Assembly (NCBI RefSeq): GCF_000002075.1
Contig: NW_004797916.1
Coordinates: 191,546-255,545, forward strand
Length of the DNA stretch: 64,000 bases
Reading direction: 5' to 3'
Origin: Aplysia californica
Lineage: Eukaryota; Mollusca; Gastropoda; Aplysiida; Aplysiidae
In this document: one piece after another, positions 40,838 through 46,290 of the stretch
How positions within the stretch are numbered: position 1 is the stretch's first letter
How the letters are laid out: each line of letters starts with the position of its first letter
Program-made: the position numbers and the translations under genes
The notes under the pieces: generated by a model
What the model saw: the letters and a program-made list of their open reading frames with translations, nothing else
Database searches by the model: none
What the model was told of the DNA's origin: nothing

Positions 40838-43800
40838 CTGTGTGTGCGTGTGTGTGTGTGTGTGTGTGTTTGAGTGTATCATAATAATATATAATTAAAA
40901 GAAATGATTCATTATCTGAACCATGTAATGAAGCCTATACCCGGTAGCTTATCATTTACATTTCTGAAAACTTTGGGGAAAAGTGTGAAAATGGCCAGTT
41001 GTATAGATTGACCACCACCATTCCATCATCCATGACTAAGGTGAGTAAACATTTTAAGGACGTAAAAAAACAACAACAAAAACAAGAATTCAACAAAAAT
41101 TTCCAGTATGCAGACCATTATAGGGATGGACAAAAAATTTTTTTTTAGAAATGAGAGAAATGCGAAGTATTGTACTCACAAAAGTAAGATGACCAGCTTC
41201 AAATTTGTTGGTCATCAATACTCAGCACGTTCCCACAACAGCCACCACACACAAATTAAATACCCAAACTATATAATCTACTCACATTCATCATCAGGAA
41301 ACTAAAATAAAAACAGCAATTGATAACAATGGCCAAAATGTTAATAAAGAAGAAAAGAACTTACGAGTCAAAAGCTCTTTCTAAAACAGCAGGACGCCGC
41401 TGAGCAGCTGGACTCTTTGATATCTCTATGAGTTCTTCCTGTTGATCAGACATGAGAATACCAAACATGAAAATCACTTTTTCTCCACCCACAATATCAG
41501 AGAATTTAAGTTTCCAATTGCTTTAACAATTAAAACAGCTGAGCAAAGTGGTTTTTAATAAACTGCAGACAAAATGAATATCTTTAGTATTCAATAGGTG
41601 GAAAAGCCATATACATATTAGCAATGCCAATCGGGCTTCCGCATGCGGCGAACTTTTGGTCCCTGTTCACGGGTGAATTTTTGGACTGGGTAAGAACATA
41701 AGTGGCTAACTTTCTCAACCTTGGTCTACTATATTTCTGGACCAATGTGAATGAAACTTGGCAACCAATCAGAAAATAGGGCAAACTAATGATATGCAGA
41801 CATTGAAGTTAGTAGACATAAATTATCCTATAGTTTTGGTATCGGAAACACTTTCGTATTGGGTATATCGAAAACTATAAGGAGCTTGATTTTTAACGTC
41901 GAGAAGGTAAGAAACCTGTTTTCCTCTAGAGTGTCCTCAAATTTGAATGTTTTGTGTCAAGTACAGTGGAAACCTAATATAACAGGGATGGTGGAACCAG
42001 AGAAAAAGTCCTGTTATGTCAGATCCCTGTTAAATCAGAAATGCAAGGACAGTAAGCATTTGTGGTCTAATCCCGCTGTATTTATTCATGGGTAGTTTCC
42101 CTTGCAACAAATACCCACAAACAGCACACCACAGCCCTCTCTCGTGGCCATGTGGTAGGCCTGCCTATGACACATTATGCGTGCGTTTAGCTAGGCTTAG
42201 AGCTAGATCGAAGTCTGCAGTACACCGCAGCCCTCTCTCGCTTCACCTGCTGCATGTGCTTGCAGTGGTGTGGGTTGCTTCAACACTGTTATACACTCTC
42301 TCTTTTACTTTTTGCACATTGATAACCAGCTTTTGCCCCTGCTACAACTGATTGGGCTCCAATGAGGCCATGCGATTGCCGATAACTTTTAATAGAAACA
42401 AAGAGTAGGGAAAAATGGGGATATAAAAAATCTCTGTTATTACAGGGCCCGTTATAATATGGTTTCCACTTTACTCGTTTAGACCCAATCATTAATGTAC
42501 CACAACCCCCTGTCCAAAGTGGCTTCGCAAGGAGACCGGCCATTTTCCCCTCACTCCCAGCAAATGTATGTGACCTACAAATCCCCGCATGACCATTTCA
42601 AGCCCGTTCATTGGTCACTTGAAATAGGGCAATGGCGGGCGGGCGCGCGTATCCGACTATTTTTCTCTCTATTCCCTTGTAATATTATAATGGGGGTATT
42701 CCGAGGCGGGCTTATCTTGCCTCTGGGTTTTCGCGTCTCAACGGGAAAAAAGGGTTTTTAATTACGGCATGCTGGATTGAATTAAATTTTATTTTATGGT
42801 TGGCATGGTCTAAAGTCATCAAAGAAAGCTTTGCCATTATTTACTCACGCTGCCAACATATTCTTAAAGATCCCACGTTGTGATACGATGCTATAAATAA
42901 AATGCTTTCATCTCGACACCTCTTTTTCACAAAATCATATTATGCACACCAAACTTTTAATCATGACAAGATATCTATGAAATGGTTACTAAATCAGACT
43001 GCAGAAATGATTTCTCCACCCAAAAACACATCAGGTAGCCAAGTATCTTTCTAACACTCTAATTAATTACTGAGACATCGTCGTTTTTAGAATTCAAAAA
43101 CCATAATTCTTAGAATTGAAAACTTTCTTAGGATCAAAATAAAAAAGGGCTCAAGCAAAAATTTATATTTTCATTGGCCTTGCTGTATACAGCCGAACCT
43201 GTGCAAGACTGCCACCCATTGTCAAGGAGAAAAGTGGCCTTATAAGACAAGTGGCCGTCTTAGGCCGGACTGATTAAGATGAAGAAAACAAACCATTCGT
43301 TTCTGAGGTCCCAACCGAAGGTAACCGCATTGTTGTTGTTGTTATAGTTGTTCTTTTCGCTGTTTTTTTCTTTTATTGCTGCTTTTGTGCAAGGGTGACA
43401 ATAAAACTAAATGTGTCCGACAAGGAGGACCGAGTGCAATGGTAAAACACACGGGTCGCCACCACTCAAGAGTTCATGTTGACATCCATTGTTACTTTGT
43501 TACAGACTGGGTAAACAGTGACCACTCATCTCACTTACGATTTGTGTATGGATTCTGGGCGGGGCTTGTGGGTTTTGAGGGATCACACGCTCACCTCACC
43601 AGCAGCTGAAAATTTGTTACCTATCTATTTGTCAACAGTGGGAGGGGCCTACGAAACATGATCGGTTGGAGGGACTACCTAACAACAACGACAGGTAATA
43701 GGATTATGAAGGCTCGCCCACAGTGCACAAATTATGACAAAACATAATGGAGTCACTAAGGTGGCAGTCTAAGACAGGAGTTATGGCTTAGTGTGATAGG

Positions 43801-44140
43801 AGTTGTGTGTCAAAAAATGGTGGCCCCGGCCACGTTGGACAGGTGCCCGTTTTACACAGTTAAATTATATAGAAAAAACGCAAGGGGGGAAATGGAAAGT
43901 TGCAGTCTTATAGAGGTGGCGGTCAGAGCAGGTTCGACTGTATATTAAGTCAATATAATACATCTGGTCTAGACAGTAATTATAACAATGTCATGGAAAC
44001 TAGCAAGTCTCTGAAATTGAACTTTTTTTCTGCAGGCATTAAGATATTACCGTAGAATACTGATGTGCTGGTAAGGGCTTTGGCGAGGTGTTAGATTCCT
44101 CATCCTCTATCTCTTGGTCGACGTCAGTCTTCTCAGACAT
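11342..44140 (-). CDS. EIF4ENIF1: eIF4E transporter (4E-T), complete 26-exon coding gene
   Basis: The product binds eIF4E, competes with eIF4G and links the cap to the DDX6/LSM14/PATL1 repression and decay machinery in P-bodies; vertebrate 4E-T also carries eIF4E into the nucleus (family knowledge). Sequence evidence: 26 GT-AG exons join in phase to 4437 nt (1478 aa). Landmarks are an eIF4E-binding motif YSTEELI at residues 28-34, WDPDKW near 60, LSPQRRSFG at 119-127, an Arg/Asp-rich tract at about 160-285, PEWF...TIELRGF at 301-320 (Cup-homology, DDX6/CSDE1 contact in human), FDFEQIF from 427, GDMTAFNKL at 692-700, FTPTSVLRKM at 1018-1027, and a C-terminal block WFSPDILKTQLPSMP from 1445 ending in VDELERN. 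The start is the first ATG after a 5'-UTR splice acceptor at 44170-44172. The protein is longer than human 4E-T, mostly through Gln-, His- and Pro-rich low-complexity stretches. It lies head to head with DRG1. Confidence is very high for identity and high for each splice junction. Confidence 0.95.
11553..11690 (-). repeat. SINE S1 copy in intron 25
   Basis: Tail and body of S1 (AGTTTTACAGCAGTTGC, GTGCTGAAGATTAGAGGC); the head is truncated. Confidence 0.7.
11693..11850 (-). repeat. SINE S1 copy, diverged, in intron 25
   Basis: Second S1 copy directly after the first (GTTTTATGGCACTTGCAAC, AATAAACACAAAAAG), more diverged. Confidence 0.6.
11985..12913. mobile_element. TAGCAATGCC-family TIR element, copy A, in intron 25
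   Basis: Begins TAGCAAAGACAATG and ends CGATTGGCATTGCTA. Both ends are flanked by ATAAATG (11978-11984 and 12914-12920), a 7-bp target duplication by my reading. No transposase recognised; non-autonomous. Confidence 0.75.
13140..13395 (-). repeat. tRNA-derived SINE (family T) in intron 25
   Basis: Head with GTGGTGTAGCGGGTAGACTC and B-box-like AGTTCTATTCCTGTGGGAG, central CTAACAGGCAGGGTTGAAAG, and a tail in which the ATTGTGTTGATGGGGGTGTG unit is duplicated (13163-13182 and 13201-13220). Confidence 0.75.
13473..13679 (-). CDS. EIF4ENIF1: 4E-T coding exon 25
   Basis: Encodes residues 1349-1417: AHAANAQRSQQLSMMAMQQQ, a Pro/Gly stretch, and SATIQRVASPHGHLKM at the 3' end. Acceptor CAG, donor GTGAGT. 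Confidence 0.9.
13733..13910 (-). repeat. SINE S1 copy in intron 24
   Basis: Body GGCCATATAAGTGGCGAAGA and head GGAGCAAACCACACCAGAGC are clear. Confidence 0.75.
14538..14755. repeat. Foldback (inverted-repeat) element in intron 24
   Basis: Arms of about 45 bp, GTTCATACCAAACACTC...CGACTGTCGC-like, at 14541-14585 and, inverted, 14704-14750. Confidence 0.65.
15285..15402 (-). repeat. SINE S1 copy, internally deleted, in intron 24
   Basis: Tail and head of S1 without the middle. The head runs straight into the 39-bp tandem repeat. Confidence 0.7.
15403..15545. repeat. 39-bp tandem repeat at the exon 24 donor
   Basis: Units start at 15403, 15442 and 15481 (period 39), with a fourth shifted by 2 bp. 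Core CCCACTCCTCTTCCTTGTGC. The array ends 12 bp from the exon 24 splice donor. Confidence 0.9.
15558..15723 (-). CDS. EIF4ENIF1: 4E-T coding exon 24
   Basis: Encodes residues 1294-1348. PPHSQPGMVLPPPPMATPIH and the Met/Pro/Gly-rich run after it recall the Pro-rich region of human 4E-T before its C-terminal block. Acceptor CAG, donor GTAAGC. The frame stays open past the donor into a 39-bp tandem repeat. Confidence 0.9.
15744..15925 (-). repeat. SINE S1 copy in intron 23
   Basis: Full-length S1: tail AAGGCACTTGCAACACAATA, body, head CACACCAGAGCACCTCAACC. Confidence 0.8.
16275..16455 (-). repeat. SINE S1 copy in intron 23
   Basis: Full-length S1, about 350 bp from the previous copy and in the same direction. 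Confidence 0.8.
17078..17304 (-). CDS. EIF4ENIF1: 4E-T coding exon 23
   Basis: Encodes residues 1218-1293. A Ser/Thr/Ala-rich stretch is followed by VQQQQQPVSS and NVDIMRLLEQQQLQQMHRMA. The last part is likely helical and Gln-rich. Acceptor CAG, donor GTATGG, phase-0 exit. Confidence 0.9.
17690..18170. repeat. C-rich minisatellite (G-rich on the transcript strand), intron 22
   Basis: About three units of 125-126 bp (starts near 17771, 17897 and 18022), composed of CCCCCTTACTCCTGTATG-like subunits. It ends about 20 bp from the exon 22 donor. Confidence 0.9.
18191..18346 (-). CDS. EIF4ENIF1: 4E-T coding exon 22
   Basis: Encodes residues 1166-1217, starting APVPSELLSEDQGIPGQQQH with a later GFPQQQQQLPLPAGM. 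Q/P/G-rich. Acceptor CAG, donor GTAAGG. A G-rich minisatellite (on the transcript strand) begins just downstream of this donor. Confidence 0.88.
19105..19219 (-). CDS. EIF4ENIF1: 4E-T coding exon 21
   Basis: Encodes residues 1128-1165, LKLSILAEKPGYLSQRLDKS followed by an Ala-rich helix-like run and GHGRPIVK. Acceptor CAG, donor GTAGGT. Confidence 0.87.
19425..19613. mobile_element. CGAACCTG-family short MITE in intron 20
   Basis: Starts CAGTTGAAATTGTCCAAGAC and ends GCAGGTTCGACTG. Several GTGGCCGT/GGTGGTC words inside. About 190 bp. Confidence 0.7.
20161..20396 (-). CDS. EIF4ENIF1: 4E-T coding exon 20
   Basis: Encodes residues 1049-1127, starting EYMPSMQELSGDSPADHQMD and later EDLNDISFLDPVNPNLVSLT. 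Acidic and less low-complexity than its neighbours; I recognise no named motif. Phase agrees on both sides (1-nt carry-in, phase-0 exit). Confidence 0.87.
21039..21150 (-). CDS. EIF4ENIF1: 4E-T coding exon 19
   Basis: Encodes residues 1012-1048. GASLDTFTPTSVLRKMHSDK and MEKEKQAQE align closely with human MLSPSFTPTSVIRKMYESKE. Acceptor CAG; donor GTCAGA is a non-optimal GT site, but the phase requires it. Confidence 0.93.
22277..22465 (-). repeat. SINE S1 copy in intron 18
   Basis: Tail with TTTAGTTTAGTTTTAGT simple repeat, body and head all present. Confidence 0.8.
22667..22763 (-). CDS. EIF4ENIF1: 4E-T coding exon 18
   Basis: Encodes residues 979-1011, starting RAKSPNQQQQYINVIKPQPA. The RAKSP start corresponds to human QRVTKSPAPV. 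Acceptor CAG, donor GTGAGA. Confidence 0.9.
23252..23400 (-). CDS. EIF4ENIF1: 4E-T coding exon 17
   Basis: Encodes residues 930-978. PSPQELSAHAQAVMFNALIK then KQLQDQSERFMKKQQE resembles human LPHDLAVQAANFYQPGFGKP and the RNRQQR that follows. Acceptor CAG, donor GTAAAG, 2-nt overhang. Confidence 0.92.
23835..24005 (-). repeat. SINE S1 copy in intron 16
   Basis: Body AAGGTCATATAAGTGCCAAA and head AGCAAACCACACCAGAGCAC, with an A/T-run in the middle. Confidence 0.75.
24198..24310 (-). CDS. EIF4ENIF1: 4E-T coding exon 16
   Basis: Encodes residues 892-929: MFSQQPPLHLSAPSPIHPGQ and LSPRALTVGANLTATTIP, Pro/Ser-rich. Acceptor CAG, donor GTAAGT; ends in phase 0. Confidence 0.88.
24375..24515 (-). repeat. 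SINE S1 copy, internally deleted, in intron 15
   Basis: Tail TTTTATGGCACTTGTAAC and head GGAGCAAACCACAACTCAGC; the middle is shortened. Confidence 0.7.
24695..24800 (-). repeat. SINE S1 copy, head-truncated, in intron 15
   Basis: Tail and body up to AAAAAAGGAGGGGAGA; no head. Confidence 0.7.
24925..25170 (-). CDS. EIF4ENIF1: 4E-T coding exon 15
   Basis: Encodes residues 810-891: GLPGKDLTGHSLTPQ, DPIFNLIQQNPTIV and the 3' edge NTARVPSPL. The last matches human RPRIPSPIGFTPGP across the junction with exon 16. GC-rich codon usage. Acceptor CAG, donor GTGAGT. Confidence 0.9.
25550..25763 (-). CDS. EIF4ENIF1: 4E-T coding exon 14 (Gln/Met/Pro-rich)
   Basis: Encodes residues 739-809, starting ALMRNKEQQLQLLQQSMHNA and continuing as a Q/M/P-rich low-complexity segment. 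Acceptor CAG, donor GTTTGT (weaker than its neighbours). The acceptor edge is included in a tandem array of three decayed units at 25741-25980. Confidence 0.87.
25741..25980. repeat. Tandem triplication across the exon 14 acceptor
   Basis: Three units of roughly 75-80 bp, each with CACTTCTTAATT.TACGAGT.TTACACTAC or a variant. The first unit contains the 5' edge of exon 14. The third keeps TTGCGCATCAGAGCC from the exon but has lost the acceptor AG. Confidence 0.75.
26001..26852. mobile_element. piggyBac-like MITE in intron 13
   Basis: Flanked by TTAA on both sides (25997-26000 and 26853-26856). The left end CCCTCATCCTGCG matches the inverted right end CTCTTATCCTGCG. TTAA duplication with CCC-like TIRs is the piggyBac hallmark. 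No intact transposase; 852 bp. Confidence 0.8.
26860..27030 (-). repeat. tRNA-derived SINE (family T), partial, in intron 13
   Basis: Central block CTGACAGACAGGGTTGAAGC and head part are recognisable; the tail is missing. It starts a few bases from the TTAA at the right end of the piggyBac-like MITE. Confidence 0.6.
27123..27300 (-). repeat. SINE S1 copy in intron 13
   Basis: Full-length S1 with head CACCCGCCAACCACCCACC. Confidence 0.8.
27367..27540 (-). repeat. SINE S1 copy in intron 13
   Basis: Full-length S1, 66 bp from the previous copy and in the same direction. Confidence 0.8.
27655..27760 (-). repeat. SINE S1 fragment in intron 13
   Basis: Body GTGCTAAAGATTAGAGCTG and a decayed head. 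It ends about 50 bp from exon 13. Confidence 0.55.
27811..27882 (-). CDS. EIF4ENIF1: 4E-T coding exon 13
   Basis: Encodes 24 residues, VLPEPLPSGHPTHGMMPGNS then EFNH (715-738). Acceptor CAG, donor GTGAGT, symmetric phase 0/0. Skipping it would keep the frame, so it is a possible cassette exon (inference). Confidence 0.85.
28062..28215 (-). repeat. SINE S1 copy in intron 12
   Basis: Body and head clear (GATCACCCGCCCACCAACC); the hairpin stem is degraded. Confidence 0.7.
28383..28561 (-). CDS. EIF4ENIF1: 4E-T coding exon 12
   Basis: Encodes residues 655-714. KTVAELEADMHQ is followed by NQEGDMTAFNKLLIMVKAAS; the GDMTAFNKL core (692-700) is identical to the human protein. Acceptor CAG, donor GTAAGT; ends in phase 0. 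Confidence 0.95.
28628..29395 (-). mobile_element. Tc1/mariner-superfamily relic in intron 11
   Basis: TIRs CAGGGTGTCCCAAAACTCGA and, inverted, CCTACTGTCCCAGACTCGAT, flanked by TA. On the minus strand, fragments recalling mariner-type transposases can be read (NWATERPYDVNER near 28720-28770). Internally deleted and non-functional. Confidence 0.7.
29913..30038 (-). CDS. EIF4ENIF1: 4E-T coding exon 11
   Basis: Encodes residues 613-654, including SAQDAEAQLKAMLFGGPKDS, weakly like human VEEVEAGLKGLKV, followed by a Ser/Ala/Pro linker. Acceptor CAG, donor GTAAGT. Confidence 0.88.
30149..30305 (-). repeat. SINE S1 copy in intron 10
   Basis: Tail AGAGTTTTACGGTGCTTGC, body and head present, with small deletions. 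Confidence 0.75.
31862..32272 (-). CDS. EIF4ENIF1: 4E-T coding exon 10 (Gln/His-rich)
   Basis: Encodes residues 476-612, the largest coding exon. It is rich in Gln and His, with HQQQQ and QQQQQHRH runs and an HHHQHH cluster, and ends near TALFNTAAAAGGSSA. The low-complexity insert has no clear human counterpart. Acceptor TAG, donor GTAAGT. A decayed partial copy of its 5' edge lies at 32597-32654. Confidence 0.9.
32338..32522 (-). repeat. SINE S1, best-preserved copy, in intron 9
   Basis: Closest to the apparent consensus. The low-coordinate end is a TTTTAGTTTTAG simple repeat, i.e. an AAAACT tail on the minus strand. The tail hairpin GGCACTT (32367-32373) pairs with AAGTGCC (32394-32400). 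Confidence 0.85.
32597..32654 (-). pseudogene. Decayed partial copy of 4E-T exon 10
   Basis: ACACTCGGCGACAGCGCGG...CGCAAAT matches the acceptor edge and first codons of exon 10 at 32222-32272 in the same direction. The acceptor AG and reading frame are lost. Confidence 0.7.
32698..32895 (-). repeat. SINE S1 copy in intron 9
   Basis: Second S1 in the same intron and direction, with a TTTAGTTTAGATTTAG tail region. Confidence 0.8.
32935..33058 (-). repeat. SINE S2 copy in intron 9
   Basis: Different body from S1: AATGGCCATTCAGAATTGGG, AAGTAGGACCCACCAGTGGC, head CCTCCAACCACCCAC. The end near 32940 shares the ACAATAATGGCCAT tail module with S1 and family T. Confidence 0.65.
33059..33165 (-). repeat. 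SINE S2 copy in intron 9
   Basis: GTGGTCATTTAATGCAGGAG then AAGTAGGATCTTCCTGTGGC, adjacent to the previous S2 copy. Confidence 0.6.
33560..33683 (-). repeat. SINE S2 copy in intron 9
   Basis: AACACAATAATGGCCATTTT tail module, AAAAGTAGGACCTTCCAGTG body, head GCGCCCTCCAACTACCCCC. Confidence 0.7.
33833..33941 (-). CDS. EIF4ENIF1: 4E-T coding exon 9
   Basis: Encodes EEENVRQGSRFTQFFTARPS and following residues (440-475). It resembles human SASRFSRWFSNPSRSGSR just after the FDF region. Acceptor TAG, donor GTGAGT. Confidence 0.9.
34349..34371. repeat. Poly(C) tract in intron 8
   Basis: About 23 C in a row followed by ACACAC. Confidence 0.9.
34517..34767 (-). CDS. EIF4ENIF1: 4E-T coding exon 8
   Basis: Encodes residues 356-439: an acidic start, a Gln-rich stretch (QQTQQQ...LEQQLQQQ) and then FDFEQIFKASEPL at the 3' end, the counterpart of human FDFNEFFNLDKVP. 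Acceptor CAG, donor GTATGC; ends in phase 0. Confidence 0.93.
34800..34885 (-). repeat. SINE S2 fragment in intron 7
   Basis: ACATTAACACAATAATGGGC tail module and AAGAAGTAGGACCGACCAG body; head missing. Confidence 0.6.
35306..35430. repeat. Dispersed 120-bp duplicate, intron 7 copy
   Basis: CAAAGCAGACCAGCAGCAAT and GGTTTCATTCTCATATTATTC match 37471-37595 over their whole length, same direction. Family unknown. Confidence 0.75.
35572..35775 (-). CDS. EIF4ENIF1: 4E-T coding exon 7 (Cup-homology block)
   Basis: Encodes residues 288-355. EEKEPEWFTGGPTSQTDTIE then LRGFE aligns with human EEEPEWFSAGPTSQSETIEL, the Cup-homology region that contacts DDX6 and CSDE1/UNR in vertebrates. It is followed by a Lys-rich segment. 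Acceptor CAG, donor GTAAAA. Confidence 0.96.
36099..36138 (-). CDS. EIF4ENIF1: 4E-T coding exon 6 (40-nt microexon)
   Basis: Encodes 13 residues RDRDFRDRGFDRS (275-287), continuing the RD tract between exons 5 and 7. Acceptor CAG, donor GTAAGT; its 1-nt overhang is needed for exon 7 to be in frame. Confidence 0.9.
36757..37081 (-). CDS. EIF4ENIF1: 4E-T coding exon 5 (Arg/Asp repeat exon)
   Basis: Encodes residues 166-274. It starts RDRPLRKVGSGRIQIDRENS, matching human GSGRI, then about 80 residues of alternating RD/RE dipeptides. The family has a similar but much shorter RDRDRERD tract. The complementary strand shows a long Ser/Leu/Arg open frame, which is only a shadow of this repeat. Confidence 0.93.
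37471..37595. repeat. Dispersed 120-bp duplicate, intron 4 copy
   Basis: Partner of 35306-35430. Confidence 0.75.
37773..37965 (-). CDS. EIF4ENIF1: 4E-T coding exon 4
   Basis: Encodes residues 102-165. Contains DPVERLKESERDGIVLSPQR and RSFGTGCHV, nearly identical to the vertebrate LSPQRRSFGGGCHV motif, then runs into an Arg/Asp/Glu-rich tract. Acceptor CAG, donor GTATGC. Confidence 0.95.
38094..39040. mobile_element. hAT-type MITE in intron 3
   Basis: TIRs CAGGGTTGG...GATTT at both ends and a perfect 8-bp target duplication CCTGTTTA (38086-38093 and 39041-39048), as in hAT elements. Interior is AT-rich, with repeated TGATTTAAATCA words and a tandem duplication of about 270 bp (from about 38103 and 38374). 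No coding capacity. Confidence 0.88.
40065..40204 (-). CDS. EIF4ENIF1: 4E-T coding exon 3
   Basis: Encodes residues about 55-101, beginning SEEGKWDPDKWYKAKFGSRE, the counterpart of human YDSDGVWDPEKWHASLYP. It ends in a basic stretch KRRPS. Acceptor TAG, donor GTAAGT. Confidence 0.94.
40808..40869. repeat. (GT)n microsatellite in intron 2
   Basis: Imperfect GT repeat with two interruptions. Confidence 0.95.
41365..41438 (-). CDS. EIF4ENIF1: 4E-T coding exon 2
   Basis: Encodes EELIEISKSPAAQRRPAVLE and following residues (31-55). It completes the YxxxxL-hydrophobic eIF4E-binding motif and matches human KEELLDIK...QRPSCL. Acceptor CAG, donor GTAAGT, leaving 2 nt. Confidence 0.93.
41619..43185. 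mobile_element. TAGCAATGCC-family TIR element, copy B, in intron 1
   Basis: Starts TAGCAATGCCAATCGGGC and ends TTTTCATTGGCCTTGCTG. Long stretches match copies C and D (e.g. ATGTATGTGACCTACAAATC). Interrupted by a separate MITE at 41964-42471, so the element itself is about 1.06 kb. No transposase found. Confidence 0.8.
41964..42471. mobile_element. TA-flanked MITE nested in copy B
   Basis: TIRs CAGTGGAAACCTAATATAAC and, inverted, GTTATAATATGGTTTCCACT, flanked by TA on both sides. The flanking sequence continues as in copies C and D, which proves insertion into copy B. Confidence 0.8.
43190..43940. mobile_element. CGAACCTG-family TIR element in intron 1
   Basis: TIRs CAGCCGAACCTG and CAGGTTCGACTG, flanked by TA. 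Subterminal GTGGCCGT/GGTGGC words occur at both ends. Same family as 19425-19613. It abuts copy B. Confidence 0.75.
44051..44140 (-). CDS. EIF4ENIF1: 4E-T coding exon 1
   Basis: Encodes residues 1-30, an acidic N-terminus ending HQYST. Donor GTAATA; phase 0. The tyrosine that opens the eIF4E-binding motif is here, while the rest of the motif is in exon 2. The same exon carries 5' UTR up to 44169, preceded by an acceptor AG, so at least one non-coding exon lies further upstream and was not identified. Confidence 0.9.
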
Positions 44141-44169
44141 CGCCAAAACCGATGCCTATTATAATAAAT

Positions 44170-46290
44170 CTGGAGGAAAGAAAAAGAAAACAAGATTCAA
44201 GGACTATAAACAAACATCCTGTTGATATTATTACACATTTCCATGAAGTCCTCCAAATCCAAATTCATAATATTGGTCAAGTTTAAAATAGACATGATAC
44301 TTCTTTTTTTTAAATGAGAATTTGATGCTTTAAAGTTTTATTTTTGTTGTGTCACCGACAATTTTGGATCAAGAATCCGAGTCACTTTCAAAATCAAGAT
44401 TGTTTAAATTCCTCCACAACAACACATGCTTGCTTTTCTGCATTCCAAGGCCAGTAGTCGTCTTACAAGTTTTAAAAAAACGGTCCTTAAACTAATTTGT
44501 TCTCTCAATTTAGAAGATTTGCTCGAGTTTTTTGCTCTTGAGAACAATTTGATTTCCTTTTCAACGCATTACCTCCAGAGGAAGGGGGTTTCCCACTATG
44601 CCAGAGCCCTCTTTTGGTATAAAACCTAATGATAACGATATACAGGTGTCGCATTCAACCGGACCGGTTCGTTGTCCTCGTTGGATCCGACCTGTCATTG
44701 AACGTGACTAAGGCTAAAGTAAAGAAAGGAGACAAGTTATTATTATTACACGATGTACCAATACCAGTAATTAAAACAGTTGTTCCCCCTGATGACGAAA
44801 ATCTCAAACAGCATCAGTGTGCACGTATTTGAGCTGTGTTCTGACCATCATTTCTGCATTTTAAACTATTTTTTTTCGGAACATTTCTCGCGTGGAAACA
44901 TACCCTCTCACATCTAGGCCTAGATATCTACAAAGTAAAGGCAGGAGCTTGAATTTTTTTATCAGGGGAAAAAAAGAAAATTGAAAAGAAGGAAGGTCTC
45001 GATCTAGACCTATCCATCCAGTTTCACAGAGCCCGCATCGCGTTCCCACCCAACCACCCTCTCCCATCCCTACCGTAGGCTAACCCTCGCCCATCCTCTT
45101 GGCTTTGGAGCCCATATTAAGAGGCACACTAGATCTAGCAATACAATGTGTTGGGAATCAATGATGGGCCTTGTGCTCCGCGTGAGATGGAGAGAAAGAA
45201 GAACAATTCTTCGCTTTTCAGGCTGGTAATTGCTTTTTTTGGTTATCGCGACCTCGTTGAAATCAACTTCAGTCTGTTTGCAACTTCGTTGGAGCTGACG
45301 TACATTTACAAAGAGATATATATATAGTATAGAGGTAAAAAATCGGGGATTAAGGATTGCCTCTTTGGAGCTGACTTCTCGTTGAATGCAACACCCATTG
45401 AACATGTCACTAAATCGGTTATTAAATCCAAAGAATTTAACCTATTTTTGTAGTTCGTCATCTAATGAAAGAACTTCCGAAAGAAAGACCTGTTTTCAGC
45501 AGTTGCCGAAAATTAATATTCATTTATAAATTATTATAAACGTTTATTCATTATGATTCATTATCATTGTTGAAAAGGAATGTGACAAAACCTCTGTCAT
45601 CGACTCAACAGCAGCACAGCAGTTCTACCTGCAAACCGCTGGGAGCAGCTTTCCAGTATTAAGGAGCTAAAATGACAATTAATATTCTTGATCAAACAAC
45701 GTTTTCCAGTCGTAGCAAAAATTGAAAGATAAAAAGAATGAGAATAAAACTTTACTTTTACACGCATGCAGATGCACTGCTTTAGGGAGCCAGACTGCTG
45801 TATTTTTTGCTGCAGAACATGGCCACTCAAACCATTGCAAATTAATTGTTTTCAAGAAAATATCAAACCTTATTTTGGAAAAATCAAAGTCAAATTATGG
45901 TGTACCCCCTTAAACTTCCCAGTTTGTTAAAAAAAAAGTGAAACGTAACTACTTAATGAAATCCTGGAGTTTTAATGTGATCTTTTCTATGATCGTAGAA
46001 TCAGGTATTTTCATAGAATCACTCCGGTTTCGCGTCACATCCACTACCGGAAGTCAGCTCCTTCACCACTTTAGTGCCATCAGATGACGAATGAAGTCAG
46101 TTGTTTTTTTCTTTAAGGCTTAGTTTTAGCCTTTTTTTGTGTGTTTATGCATGCTTTTGAAGTCATTATGGGAGTTTCAGGGGGTCTCCCGACAGGCGAG
46201 TACTTAATAGCTGTGTAGTGTGTGTGTATGGGGGGGGGCCGGGTGTTCACAGGGGTTGGACCCAGAAAAGATGTACTGTGTAGTCACTCA
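44170..46290. other. Intergenic sequence upstream of 4E-T
   Basis: No coding exon seen. It holds the TIR element at 44645-45395. The first non-coding exon and promoter of 4E-T should lie in or beyond this stretch, but I cannot place them. Confidence 0.4.
44645..45395. mobile_element. TIR element (MITE) upstream of 4E-T
   Basis: Ends GGTGTCGCATTCAAC and GTTGAATGCAACACC are inverted copies of each other. GTTGGAGCTGAC-type words recur near the right end. Target duplication unclear. Confidence 0.6.

Noticed and set aside
44629-44832. 67-residue plus-strand frame between the two genes
   Set aside because: Lies at the left edge of the TIR element at 44645-45395 and matches nothing I recognise.
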